Assembly (NCBI GenBank): GCA_934527255.1
Contig: CAKTAM010000010.1
Coordinates: 1 to 32,374, forward strand
DNA from: an uncultured Oscillospiraceae bacterium
GTDB taxonomy: Bacteria > Bacillota > Clostridia > Oscillospirales > Ruminococcaceae
DNA: 32,374 nucleotides
Reading direction: 5' to 3'
The notes below the pieces were generated by a model, which saw only the letters and a program-made list of their open reading frames with translations, did not search any database and had not been told where the DNA came from. Position numbers and translations under genes: made by a program. Of this stretch, positions 16,222 through 25,285 are shown one piece after another. The stretch's first letter is position 1. Every line of letters starts with the position of its first letter.

Positions 16222-19200
16222 TTATTTTTCTGCGCCGATCAGATGAACATCCACGTTCTCCGGGTCAAGCCGCAGCACACGGCTGACGCCGTCCTCCTGC
16301 ATGGTCACGCCGTACAGCACGTCCGCCGCCTCCATGGTGCCGCGCCGGTGGGTGATGACGATAAACTGCGTGCGGTCGGAAATGCGCTTGAGATACTGCG
16401 CATAGCGCACCACGTTCACATCGTCCAGCGCCGCCTCGATCTCATCCAGCACGCAGAACGGCGACGGGTTGACCGCCAGAATGGCAAAATAGATGGAGAC
16501 CGCCACCAGCGCCTGCTCGCCGCCCGAAAGGCTGCTGAGGTTTTTGATGAGCTTGCCCGGCGGCGCAACGGAAATATCAATGCCGCTTTCCAGAATGTTA
16601 TCCGGCTCGGTCAGCGTCAGGCTGGCGGTGCCGCCGCCGAAAAGCTCGGCAAAAATGTGGTTGAAATGCTCATTGATCTGTGCAAAGCTGGCAGAGAAGA
16701 TCTCTTTCATCTCTTCCGAAAGCCCGGCGATCAGCTTGAGCAGCTCGGCCCGCGCCTGCTCCACATCCTCCACCTGCGCCTTGAGGAAGCGATAGCGTCC
16801 GCTGACCTCAGCGTATTCGTCGATGGCCGCCACGTTGACGCTGCCCAGCGCCTTGATCTTGGCGCGGACCTCCGCCACCTGACGGCGCAGCTCGGTCACG
16901 CTGTCAAACGCCTTACAGCAGGCCGCTGCGTCGGTCAGCGTCAGCTCGTATTCCTCCCACAGCTTGCTGACGGTATCCTCATATTCCTTGTTCAGGGCGT
17001 CCTGCCGCTCGCTCAGGCGCGCCGCCTCGCGGCCCATCTCCTCGCGGTGATCCGAAACGGAGCGCTGCTCGGCCGACAGTGCGTTGATGCGGCCCTCGCG
17101 CTGCTGCCGGGCCTCGCCCGCCGCGCGGATGTCCGCCTCCTTCTCGCTGATGCGCCGCTGGATCTCCTCCTTGCCGCGCTCCTCCTGCGCGATCTGCTCG
17201 CGCCGGGTCTGCACCAGCTGGTTCAGACGCTCCATATTCTCCTGCTGGCTGGCGCGCAGCTGCCGGTTCTGGCCGGTGCGGCTGTGCAGCCCCGCAATGG
17301 TCTGGCGGTGCAGCTCAATATCCTTGGTACAGGCGACCTGCTCCAGCCGCAGACGGTTCAGCTCCTCGGAAAGCCGGGTGCGGGTCGCGGCAAAATCGCC
17401 GTCGCCGTCCAGCGCCTCCAGCTGCTGCTCCAGCGCGGCAATGCGCTGTGCCGCAGCCTGCAGCTGTGCCGCAGCATCCTGCTGCACCGACTGGGCCGAT
17501 GCCACGGTCGCCTGCAGCTTTTCGCATTCGCCGTCCAGCAGCTGCTCTGCAGCCTGCTGCTGCGAAAGCGCCGTTTTCAGGCGCTGCAGCTCGGCCTCGC
17601 TGCGTATTTTATCGCTTTGCCGGGTGAACAGCTCGCTTTCGGCAGCGGTTTTTTCCGCCGTCAGTGCGTCCACCTCGCTCTGCAGGCGGCGGGCCTCCTC
17701 CTGCGCCTTTTTCAGGCGGGCATCCAGCGCCGTCAGCCGGGCATTGCAATCCTCGATCTCCTGCTTGCGGCTGAACACCCCGGCCGAGCGCGCCACGCTG
17801 CCGCCGGTAAAGGAGCCGCCCGCGTTGACCACCTGCCCGTCCAGCGTCACAATACGGAAGCGATAGCCGTTTTTGCGCGCCAGCGCACCGGCCTCGTTGA
17901 TATCCTCCGCAATGACGATGCGCCCCAGCAGGTTGGCCACCACGTTAGCATACTGCGGATCGGCCTCCACCACGGAGGCCGCCAGCACGGCGTCGCCCAG
18001 CTGCGCATTGCCCAGCTGCTGCGGCTGCACCGTGTCCAGCGGCAGCAGCGTCACACGGCCCGCGCGCTCCTCCTTCAAAAAGGCGATAGCCGCCTTGGCC
18101 GCCGTTTCGTTGACCGTCACAATGTTCTGCAGTGCCGCGCCAAGCGCGGTCTCTATGGCGACCTCATATCCGCTGCGCACCCGCAGCAGAGAGCCGACGG
18201 TACCGACGATGCCGCGCAGACGGCGGTTTTCGGCCGCCTTTATCACCGTCTTGACGCTGTTGGAGTAGCCCTCCATGCTGCGCTCCAGCTCTCGCAGGAC
18301 CTTGATGCGCTGCACGCATGCCTGCATTTCCCGGTCCACCGCCGCCACGCCGCCGCGCGCGTTTTCCAGCGCGGTGCTGCGGGCGTTCAGCTTGAAGGTC
18401 AAGCCGTCGCGGATGTTGTTCAGGCGGGTGATGTCCTCCTGCAGGTTGGTATCCAGCGCCTGGGTGTCGGCCTGCTCGCCCTGCAGCTGCCGGGCCGTCC
18501 GGCGGGCGGTCTCCCGCTCGCCCTCGGCAGCCTGCAGGCGCTGCGCGGCCATTTCGCCGGAGGAACGCGCCGAAGCGTCCTCCACCCGCAGCGAGGTCAC
18601 CTTTGCGTTCAGCTCGTTCAGCGATGCTGCCAGCGCGCCCCGGCGCTCGTCGCTGGCCTCGCTCTGCCGAGTCAGCTCCTGCAGCAGCGCCTCCTGCTGC
18701 GCGATCTGCGCGGCATAATCGGCAATTTTGCTCTCACAGGCCGTGATCTGTTCTTCGGCGGCCTGCACCTGCGCGGCAAGCTCGCTGTCGCTGGCCTCGC
18801 CGCCCTCCATCTCTCTTTTCAGGTCGGCAATGGTCTGCAGGCTGTGCTCAATGTCGTTGTTCAGCACCGCAATGCGGGCATCCGCACCAGAGCGCTCCTC
18901 AGCAATGGCACGGATGGCGCGGTTGCAGTCATCCGCCTGCACCAGCAGCCGCTCGCACTCGCCGCGCAGCGTCTCCATTTCGGCGTCCAGCTCTTCCATG
19001 CGGCGGGTATCGCGGTCATAGTCGCCCTGGGCAATTTCCATCTTGCGCTGTTGGGCACGCACCGCCTCACGCGCGCGCTGGATGGTATCCATCCACAGCG
19101 TGACCTCCAGCTCCTTGCGGCGGGCGGCCAGCTCCAGAAAGCTCTGCGCCTTCCGGCTCTCCTTTTCCAGCGGGCCGACGCGCGCCTCCAGCTCGCCCAG

Positions 19201-19794
19201 AATGTCGCGCAGGCGCGCCAGATTTTCCTCGCTGGCCGCCAGACGGCGCTCGGCCTCGTTTTTGCGGTAGCGATAGCGCGCAATGCCGCTGGCCTCTTCA
19301 AAAATTTCGCGGCGCTCGTCGCTTTTGCCGGAGACGATCTCGGCAATGCGCCCCTGCCCGATGATGGAATAGCCGTCGCGGCCAAGGCCGGTATCCAGAA
19401 ACAGCTCGTAAACGTCGCGCAGACGCACAGCCTGCCCGTTGATGCTGTATTCGCTTTCGCCGCTGCGGTAATATTTGCGGCCGATGGTCACCTCGTCGGC
19501 GTCCACCTCCACCAGACGGTCGGTGTTGTCCAGCACCAGACGCACGCTGGCAAAGCCCATGGCCGCCCGGCGGTTTTTGCCGCCGGTGCCGCTGAAAATG
19601 ACGTTTTCCATTTTTCCGCCGCCGCGCAGCTGCCGGGCGCTGGTTTCGCCCAGCACCCAGCGGATGGCATCGGAAATGTTGGATTTGCCGCTGCCGTTTG
19701 GCCCCACCACACCGGTGACGCCTTTATCAAAGGTAATGCGCAGCTTATCCGGGAAGGACTTGAAGCCCTGGATCTCCAGCGCTTTCAGCTTCAT
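16222..19794 (-). CDS. smc: Chromosome segregation ATPase SMC
   Basis: The 1190-residue SMC condensin compacts and separates the chromosome as a dimer with ScpA and ScpB. The Walker A GPNGSGKS is at 31-38, and the signature LSGGEQ begins at 1089. Walker B FCVLDE is at 1113-1118. Two long coiled-coil arms (about 170-500 and 670-1030) flank a hinge with GGSFTGG near its end. The arms are rich in Ala, Gln and Glu, as expected for a GC-rich genome. AAGGAAAGG lies before the ATG. It sits between rnc and ftsY, the standard order in Firmicutes. scpA and scpB are not in the window. Confidence 0.97.
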   Translation of the reverse strand: MKLKALEIQGFKSFPDKLRITFDKGVTGVVGPNGSGKSNISDAIRWVLGETSARQLRGGGKMENVIFSGTGGKNRRAAMGFASVRLVLDNTDRLVEVDADEVTIGRKYYRSGESEYSINGQAVRLRDVYELFLDTGLGRDGYSIIGQGRIAEIVSGKSDERREIFEEASGIARYRYRKNEAERRLAASEENLARLRDILGELEARVGPLEKESRKAQSFLELAARRKELEVTLWMDTIQRAREAVRAQQRKMEIAQGDYDRDTRRMEELDAEMETLRGECERLLVQADDCNRAIRAIAEERSGADARIAVLNNDIEHSLQTIADLKREMEGGEASDSELAAQVQAAEEQITACESKIADYAAQIAQQEALLQELTRQSEASDERRGALAASLNELNAKVTSLRVEDASARSSGEMAAQRLQAAEGERETARRTARQLQGEQADTQALDTNLQEDITRLNNIRDGLTFKLNARSTALENARGGVAAVDREMQACVQRIKVLRELERSMEGYSNSVKTVIKAAENRRLRGIVGTVGSLLRVRSGYEVAIETALGAALQNIVTVNETAAKAAIAFLKEERAGRVTLLPLDTVQPQQLGNAQLGDAVLAASVVEADPQYANVVANLLGRIVIAEDINEAGALARKNGYRFRIVTLDGQVVNAGGSFTGGSVARSAGVFSRKQEIEDCNARLTALDARLKKAQEEARRLQSEVDALTAEKTAAESELFTRQSDKIRSEAELQRLKTALSQQQAAEQLLDGECEKLQATVASAQSVQQDAAAQLQAAAQRIAALEQQLEALDGDGDFAATRTRLSEELNRLRLEQVACTKDIELHRQTIAGLHSRTGQNRQLRASQQENMERLNQLVQTRREQIAQEERGKEEIQRRISEKEADIRAAGEARQQREGRINALSAEQRSVSDHREEMGREAARLSERQDALNKEYEDTVSKLWEEYELTLTDAAACCKAFDSVTELRRQVAEVRAKIKALGSVNVAAIDEYAEVSGRYRFLKAQVEDVEQARAELLKLIAGLSEEMKEIFSASFAQINEHFNHIFAELFGGGTASLTLTEPDNILESGIDISVAPPGKLIKNLSSLSGGEQALVAVSIYFAILAVNPSPFCVLDEIEAALDDVNVVRYAQYLKRISDRTQFIVITHRRGTMEAADVLYGVTMQEDGVSRVLRLDPENVDVHLIGAEK

Positions 19795-20003
19795 GTACGC
19801 CTTTCCTTTCTGTCCTTTTTCGCCCGGGCCGCTTTTTTACGCAAAGCGCCGCGGGCCGTTTTTCGGGGCCGCAGCCGCCCGCACCCGGTCCAACGGGGCG
19901 GACGGACGGCAAAAGCGGCAGAAGTCAGCCCGCGTCCGCCCTGTGCAGGACATGGCCTGACTTTTACCGTTTGCATGCGCCGTGTCCGGCCAAAGGAACA
20001 CCC
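19795..20003 (-). other. Structured 209-base spacer between rnc and smc
   Basis: This is the widest spacer inside the long operon. It contains AAGTCAG (19922-19928) paired with CTGACTT (19957-19963), with an inner GTCC/GGAC pairing. There is no T-run on the minus strand, so it does not look like a terminator. A 61-residue basic open frame here (19791-19976) lacks a ribosome site and is probably chance. Confidence 0.5.
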
Positions 20004-20687
20004 TTACTCTTCCAGCAGGCCCATCAGCGCCAGCGCCTCGCGCGCGGCCATCTGTTCGGCTGCCTTTTTGCTGTGGCCGCTGCCGCGGCCGATGCAGTTG
20101 GAGTTGAGATGCACCTCGACCACAAAGTGCTTGTCGTGGTCGGGGCCGCTTTGCTCCACCACCTCATAGCGCACCCGTTCCTCCGGGTTCTGCTGGATGA
20201 CCTCCTGCAGACGGGTCTTATAATCCTGCTCGGCGCCGTGCGCGGCATGCACATAGGGCAGGATGAAGCGCCGGGCCTCCTCCAGCCCGCCGTCCAGATA
20301 AATGGCGGCAATCAGCGCCTCAAACGCGTCGGCCAGAATGGCCGGGCGGGTGCGGCCACCGCTTTTTTCCTCGCCGTGGCCAAGGCGCAGATACTCGCCC
20401 AGCCCCAGCTGCATGGCAAACTGAAACAGGCTGCTTTCGCACACCAGCGAGGCCCGGATGCGGGTCAGCTGGCCCTCGGGCAGATGGCGGTTGCGGCAGA
20501 ACAGATATTCGCTGACCACCACGCTGAGAACGCTGTCACCCAAAAATTCAAGCCGCTCGTTATGCTCGGAGCGATGGCGATCCTCATTGGCGAAACTGGT
20601 GTGCGTCAGCGCCGTCTGCAGCAGCTGCTCATTGCGGAACGTATACCCGATCTTCTCCTCCAGACCGCGGCAGGGTTCATTGCTCAT
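20004..20687 (-). CDS. rnc: Ribonuclease III
   Basis: RNase III cuts double-stranded RNA and processes rRNA precursors. The 227-residue protein has the signature NERLEFLGDSVL (43-54). Metal-binding acids are Glu44, Glu47 and Asp51, plus Asp120 and Glu123 in LADAFEALIAAIYLD. A dsRNA-binding domain follows (about 155-226) with HSKKAAEQMAAREAL. The ATG overlaps the plsX end by 11 bases, so the two are coupled. In many Firmicutes acpP lies between plsX and rnc, but here it is missing. Confidence 0.97.
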   Translation of the reverse strand: MSNEPCRGLEEKIGYTFRNEQLLQTALTHTSFANEDRHRSEHNERLEFLGDSVLSVVVSEYLFCRNRHLPEGQLTRIRASLVCESSLFQFAMQLGLGEYLRLGHGEEKSGGRTRPAILADAFEALIAAIYLDGGLEEARRFILPYVHAAHGAEQDYKTRLQEVIQQNPEERVRYEVVEQSGPDHDKHFVVEVHLNSNCIGRGSGHSKKAAEQMAAREALALMGLLEE

Positions 20688-21696
20688 GCTGCGTCGCCTC
20701 CTCTTTTTCCATGGTCTGCGCCGCTGTACGGATGGCGCCGGTCACATCGTTTTCCACGCAGGCCTTCGCCTGACGGATGGCGTTTTTGAACGCCTTGCCA
20801 TTGCTGGAGCCATGCGCCTTGATGACCGGCGCGCTGACACCCAGAATGGGCGCGCCGCCGTATTCGGTGTAATCCATGCTGGCCTTGAACTCCTTCAGCG
20901 CGGGCCTCGTCAGCAGGTAAGCCAGCTTTCCGGCCGTGTTGCGCCGAAAAACGCCCTTGATCTTGCCGTTCATCATTTTGGCAACGCCCTCGGTCAGCTT
21001 GAGCACCACGTTGCCGGTAAAGCCGTCGCACACGGCGACATCCACCGCGCCAGCGTTCAGCTCGCGCGCCTCCACGTTGCCCACAAAGTTCAGCCCGCTG
21101 GCCGCCAGCAGCTCATGCGCCGCCAGCTGCAGGGTGCCGCCCTTGCTCTCCTCCGTGCCGTTGTTGATCAGCCCGACGGTGGGGTAAGCGACCCCCAGCA
21201 CCTTTTCCGCATAGGCCGCGCCCATCTGGGCAAACTGCACCAGCATCTCGGGTCGGCAGTCGGCGTTTGCGCCGCAGTCGCACAGCAGATACGGCCGGGG
21301 CGCGCCCGGGATCACCGTCGCCAGCGCCGGGCGGCGCACGCCCGGCAGGCGGCGCACCAGCAGGGTGGCCCCCACCAGCAGCGCGCCGGTAGAGCCCGCG
21401 CTGACAAAAGCGTCGCCCTCGCCTGCCCGCAGCATGCGCAGGCCGACCGCCATACTGGAATCCGGCTTCTTTTTCAATACGTCCGTGGGGTTGTCATGCA
21501 TGGTCAGCACATCCGGCGCATGGCGAATCTCCATTCCGTCCAGGCTGATGCTGTTTTCCGCCGCGCAGGCGCGTATCTTCTCCTCGTCGCCAACGGCGAC
21601 GATCTGCACCCGCAGCTCCTTCACGGCCTGCGCCGCCCCCAGCAGGATCTCCTTCGGGGCGTTATCGCCGCCAAAAGCATCCACAATAATTTTCAT
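20677..21696 (-). CDS. plsX: Phosphate acyltransferase PlsX
   Basis: PlsX makes acyl-phosphate from acyl-ACP, the first step of the PlsX/PlsY route to phosphatidic acid at the membrane. The 339-residue protein opens with MKIIVDAFGGDNAP. It continues with SAGSTGALL, CDCGANADCRPEML, LINNGTEESKG, CDGFTGNVVLK and YGGAPILGV, all typical of the family. ATG 21696 lies 9 bases after GGAAAGG. The in-frame ATG 21705 abuts the ribosome site and is less likely. A 7-bp hairpin (21715-21732) sits directly upstream. No FapR-type operator was seen. Confidence 0.95.
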   Translation of the reverse strand: MKIIVDAFGGDNAPKEILLGAAQAVKELRVQIVAVGDEEKIRACAAENSISLDGMEIRHAPDVLTMHDNPTDVLKKKPDSSMAVGLRMLRAGEGDAFVSAGSTGALLVGATLLVRRLPGVRRPALATVIPGAPRPYLLCDCGANADCRPEMLVQFAQMGAAYAEKVLGVAYPTVGLINNGTEESKGGTLQLAAHELLAASGLNFVGNVEARELNAGAVDVAVCDGFTGNVVLKLTEGVAKMMNGKIKGVFRRNTAGKLAYLLTRPALKEFKASMDYTEYGGAPILGVSAPVIKAHGSSNGKAFKNAIRQAKACVENDVTGAIRTAAQTMEKEEATQHEQ

Positions 21697-21714
21697 ACGG
21701 TCCATCCTTTCCTT

Positions 21715-21732
21715 CGGACAGAATGCTGTCCG
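21715..21732 (-). promoter_or_regulatory. Hairpin just upstream of the plsX ribosome site
   Basis: CGGACAG (21715-21721) pairs perfectly with CTGTCCG (21726-21732) around AATG. It ends directly before the AAGGAAAGG of plsX on the minus strand. No T-run follows, so a role in RNA stability or translation is more likely than termination. Confidence 0.4.
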
Positions 21733-21778
21733 CGGGGCACGGTCTGCGGCAGGCTTTCCGCCGCGTACCGTCCCTCTG

Positions 21779-23113
21779 TCACTGCGCCGCCTGCAGGCAG
21801 CGCTGCAGCTCCTCCAGCCCGCGCCGGGCGACAGCCAGATAGCGCTCGCGCTTGTCGCGTATCGGCTGCTCCAGCGGCGGCAGCAGGCCCATATTGGCCC
21901 CCATGGGCTGAAAATCACGGTTTTCCGTGGTGATATAAGCGGTCAGCGCGCCAAGCATGGTCGTGGGCGGCAGGCTCAGCGGCGGCTGCCCGCGCAGACG
22001 GCGCAGCACGTTGGCCCCGGCCAGCAGGCCGCTGGCCGCGCTTTCCATATAGCCTTCAAAGCCGGTGATCTGCCCGGCAAAATAGATGTCGGGGCGGCTG
22101 CGCAGGCAAAGGCCCGGCGTCAGCAGGCGCGGGCTGTCCAGGAACGTGTTGCGGTGCATGACGCCATAGCGCACAAACTCGGCGTTTTCAAGACCCGGGA
22201 TCATGGAGAACACCCGTTTCTGCTCGCCGAATTTGAGGTTTGTCTGAAAGCCGACCAGATTGTACAGCGTTTTTTCGGCGTTTTCACACCGCAGCTGCAC
22301 ATTGGCCCAAGGGCGGTGCCCCGTTGCCGGATCCACCAGCCCGACCGGCCGCAGCGGGCCGTAACGCATGGTATCGGCCCCGCGGGCTGCCAGCACCTCG
22401 ATGGGCATGCAGCCCTCGTAGACCGTCAGCCCCTCGTCCGCCGCGTGCAGCTGCGCACGCTCGGCGTGTACCAGCGCATCGGCAAATGCCTCATACCCGG
22501 CCTTATTGAACGGGCAGTTGAGATAGTCGTCCTCGCCGCGGCCGTACCGGCTGGCGGCAAACACGCGGGTGCGGTCAATGCTTTCCGCACTGACAATGGG
22601 CGCGGCGGCATCGTAAAAATACAACCGCCCGTCCTCCCCCGCGGCCTGCGCCGTCATGCGGGCGATCGCCTCCGCCAGCGCATCCGAGGTCAGCGGGCCG
22701 GTGGCCACAACGGTCGGCACCGCCGAGGGCTGCGGCAGGGCCGTCACCTCGCCGTGCACCACGCGAATGCGCGGATGCGACTCGATGAGGGCGGTCACGC
22801 CGTCGCTGAAGCGGTCACGGTCAACCGCCAGCGCCCCGCCGGCCGCCACGCGCACCGCATCGGCCACGGGCAGCAGGTGGCTGCCCAGCAGGCGCATTTC
22901 CGCCTTGAGCATACCGCCCGCCGAATCCAGCCTGTCGGCCTTGAGCGAGTTGGAGCAGACCAGCTCGGCATAGCCGGGGCGGGTATGGGCAGCGCTGGAG
23001 CGCTGCGGCTTCTGCTCGTACAGCGTGACGGTCACCCCGGCGTCAGCCAGCAGCAGGGCCGCCTCGCAGCCCGCCAGACCGGCACCGATGACATTGGCTT
23101 GCATATCGTTCAT
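21779..23113 (-). CDS. trmFO: TrmFO, folate-dependent tRNA (uracil-54-C5) methyltransferase
   Basis: TrmFO makes ribothymidine at position 54 of the tRNA T-loop, using methylene-tetrahydrofolate and FAD. The 444-residue protein has an FAD motif (VIGAGLAGCEAA, 8-19) and the conserved ELVCSNSLKAD with Cys53. Further cysteines lie in NCPFNK (200) and YEGCMPIE (235). RYGPLRPVGL, NLVGFQTNL, RYGVMHRNTF and YFAGQITGFEGY are family hallmarks. ATG 23113 overlaps the topA stop by four bases (ATGA). The dprA-topA-trmFO order is typical of Firmicutes. Confidence 0.95.
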   Translation of the reverse strand: MNDMQANVIGAGLAGCEAALLLADAGVTVTLYEQKPQRSSAAHTRPGYAELVCSNSLKADRLDSAGGMLKAEMRLLGSHLLPVADAVRVAAGGALAVDRDRFSDGVTALIESHPRIRVVHGEVTALPQPSAVPTVVATGPLTSDALAEAIARMTAQAAGEDGRLYFYDAAAPIVSAESIDRTRVFAASRYGRGEDDYLNCPFNKAGYEAFADALVHAERAQLHAADEGLTVYEGCMPIEVLAARGADTMRYGPLRPVGLVDPATGHRPWANVQLRCENAEKTLYNLVGFQTNLKFGEQKRVFSMIPGLENAEFVRYGVMHRNTFLDSPRLLTPGLCLRSRPDIYFAGQITGFEGYMESAASGLLAGANVLRRLRGQPPLSLPPTTMLGALTAYITTENRDFQPMGANMGLLPPLEQPIRDKRERYLAVARRGLEELQRCLQAAQ

Positions 23114-25212
23114 GGTGATGTTTCCTTTGCTGCACGGGGCTTTCTGGTCAGCGTGCGGGTATAGTCGCAGCCCTCTCTGGCGCAGTGCAGAAGCGAGCCT
23201 TTTTTCAGCAGCGTACCGCCGCACTGCGGGCACTTTTCGGCCGTGGGCTCATCCCACGTCATAAACCCGCAGGCGGGGTTTTTCTCACAGCCGTAATAGG
23301 TGCGCCCCCGCTTGGACTGACGCGCCAGAATGCGGCCGCCGCACAGCGGGCAGACGCCCGACGTTTCCTTGGTGATGGGGCGGGTGTTGCGGCACTCCGG
23401 GTAGCCCGGACAGGCCAGAAACTTGCCGTACCGGCCGCTTTTGATGACCATGTGACGGCCGCACAGCTCGCAGACCTCGTCCGTTTCCACATCCGGCACG
23501 CGCACCTTCTGCCCGTCCATGTTTTCCTCGGCCGCCGCCAGACTGCGGGCAAAGCCCTCGTAAAAATCGGCGATGACCTTGTGCCAGTCGCTCTTGCCCT
23601 GCTCGACGGTATCCAGGTTGCTTTCCATCTGAGCCGAAAATTTAACGTCAACAATATCGGGGAACTGCTCGCGCATCAGGTCGTTGACCACAATGCCAAG
23701 CTGGGTGGGGCGCAGCTGTTTTTTGTCACGCTCGACATAGCCGCGGTCCAGCACCGTGCTGATGATGGGCGCATAGGTCGACGGACGGCCGATGCCGTTC
23801 TCCTCCAGCGCCTTGATCAGCGACGCCTCGCTGTAGCGGGCCGGGGGCTGGGTGAATTTCTGCTCGCCCTTCAGCTCGTGCAGGCGCAGGGTCTCCCCCT
23901 CCGTCAGCGGCGGCAGCATATTCTCCTCTTTCTGGGTCTTTTCCTCCTGCGCTTCCTCGTACAGCACGGTAAAGCCGTCAAAGGTCACGCGGTAGCCGCT
24001 GGCCTTGAACAGGCAGCTGCCCGCCTGCACGTCCACGCTGACGGTATCCTGCAGGCAATCGGCCATCTGACAGGCGATAAAGCGGTTCCAGATCAGCCGG
24101 TACAGCTTGGCCTGGTCGCCGCTGATGCTCTGCTCCACAATATCCGGCGTCAGCGCCGGGTTGGTGGGACGCACCGCCTCGTGCGCATCCTGCGCGCTGG
24201 CGCGCCCCTTGAACTTACGGGGGGCAGCGGGCAGATATTTTTCGCCCCACTGCCCGGCAATAAAGCTGCGGGCCGCGCCGACGGCCTCATCCGAAAGGCG
24301 CAGGCTGTCCGTACGCATATAGGTGATAAGACCGGTGGTGCCGTGCCCGGCAAGCTCCACGCCCTCATACAGGCTCTGCGCCGCGCGCATGGTGCGCGCC
24401 GCCGTAAAGCCCAGCCGACGGCTGGCCTCCTGCTGCAGGGTCGAGGTGATGAACGGCGCGGCAGGCGTTTTGCGCCGTTTGCCCTCCGTCACACGGGCGA
24501 CCCGGTAAACGGCATCCTGCAGCCCGGCGATCACGGCATCCGTCTGCACCTTGTTCTGCAGGGCGACCTTTTTGCCGTCGATGCCCCAGAAATGCGCGGT
24601 AAAGCGGCGGCTGCGGTCGGCGGAAAGCACGGCGTCCAGATTCCAGTATTCCTCCGGCTTGAAGCCCTCGATCTCACGCTCGCGGTCGACGATCAGACGC
24701 ACCGCCACGCTCTGCACACGGCCGGCCGAAAGCCCCGGCTTGACCTTGCGCCACAAAAACGGGCTGAGCTTATAGCCCACCAGACGGTCCAGCACACGGC
24801 GGGCCTGCTGGGCATCCACCAGATCCATATCAATACTGCGGGGGGCCGCCATGCCTGTGGCGATGCCCTTGCGGGTGATCTCATCAAATGTGACGCGGTT
24901 GTTCTGTGACGGATCCATTTTCAGAATATGCGCCAGATGCCAGCTGATAGCCTCTCCCTCACGGTCCGGGTCCGTCGCGAGATAAACACACTCGCTGTTG
25001 TCAGCGGCCGCCTTGATTTCCTTGATGAGCTTTCCCTTGCCGGGGATGTTCAGATACCGTGGGGTAAAGCCGTGCTGAATATCAATGCCGATGTCCTTGG
25101 AGGGCAGATCGCGGATATGGCCCATGCTGGCGATCACTTCATATCCGTCGCCCAGATATTTCCGGATGGTCTTGGCCTTGGCAGGACTTTCCACAATGAC
25201 CAACTTGCTCAA
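23110..25212 (-). CDS. topA: DNA topoisomerase I
   Basis: TopA relaxes negatively supercoiled DNA by single-strand passage. The 700-residue protein has an N-terminal TOPRIM domain (KLVIVESPAKAKTI, acidic DPDREGE 81-87), the RVQSVA segment and the active-site Tyr298 in GLITYMRTDS. Three C-terminal Cys4 zinc ribbons begin at Cys581, Cys621 and Cys661. The start is TTG 25212, 9 bases after AGGAGG. The longer reading upstream adds 30 Arg-rich residues with no homology pattern. Its final codons overlap trmFO. Confidence 0.96.
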   Translation of the reverse strand: MSKLVIVESPAKAKTIRKYLGDGYEVIASMGHIRDLPSKDIGIDIQHGFTPRYLNIPGKGKLIKEIKAAADNSECVYLATDPDREGEAISWHLAHILKMDPSQNNRVTFDEITRKGIATGMAAPRSIDMDLVDAQQARRVLDRLVGYKLSPFLWRKVKPGLSAGRVQSVAVRLIVDREREIEGFKPEEYWNLDAVLSADRSRRFTAHFWGIDGKKVALQNKVQTDAVIAGLQDAVYRVARVTEGKRRKTPAAPFITSTLQQEASRRLGFTAARTMRAAQSLYEGVELAGHGTTGLITYMRTDSLRLSDEAVGAARSFIAGQWGEKYLPAAPRKFKGRASAQDAHEAVRPTNPALTPDIVEQSISGDQAKLYRLIWNRFIACQMADCLQDTVSVDVQAGSCLFKASGYRVTFDGFTVLYEEAQEEKTQKEENMLPPLTEGETLRLHELKGEQKFTQPPARYSEASLIKALEENGIGRPSTYAPIISTVLDRGYVERDKKQLRPTQLGIVVNDLMREQFPDIVDVKFSAQMESNLDTVEQGKSDWHKVIADFYEGFARSLAAAEENMDGQKVRVPDVETDEVCELCGRHMVIKSGRYGKFLACPGYPECRNTRPITKETSGVCPLCGGRILARQSKRGRTYYGCEKNPACGFMTWDEPTAEKCPQCGGTLLKKGSLLHCAREGCDYTRTLTRKPRAAKETSP

Positions 25213-25285
25213 TGCGTTCAACCTCCTGTGGTTTCGTTTTGTTCGGCGCTTTGAAACAGGCGCGCGCCGCTGCCCGGGGCAGCCC

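Noticed and set aside
15463..20169. 1568-residue open frame on the plus strand over ftsY and smc
   Set aside because: It is antisense to two well-supported genes and has low-complexity composition. High GC keeps stop codons rare.
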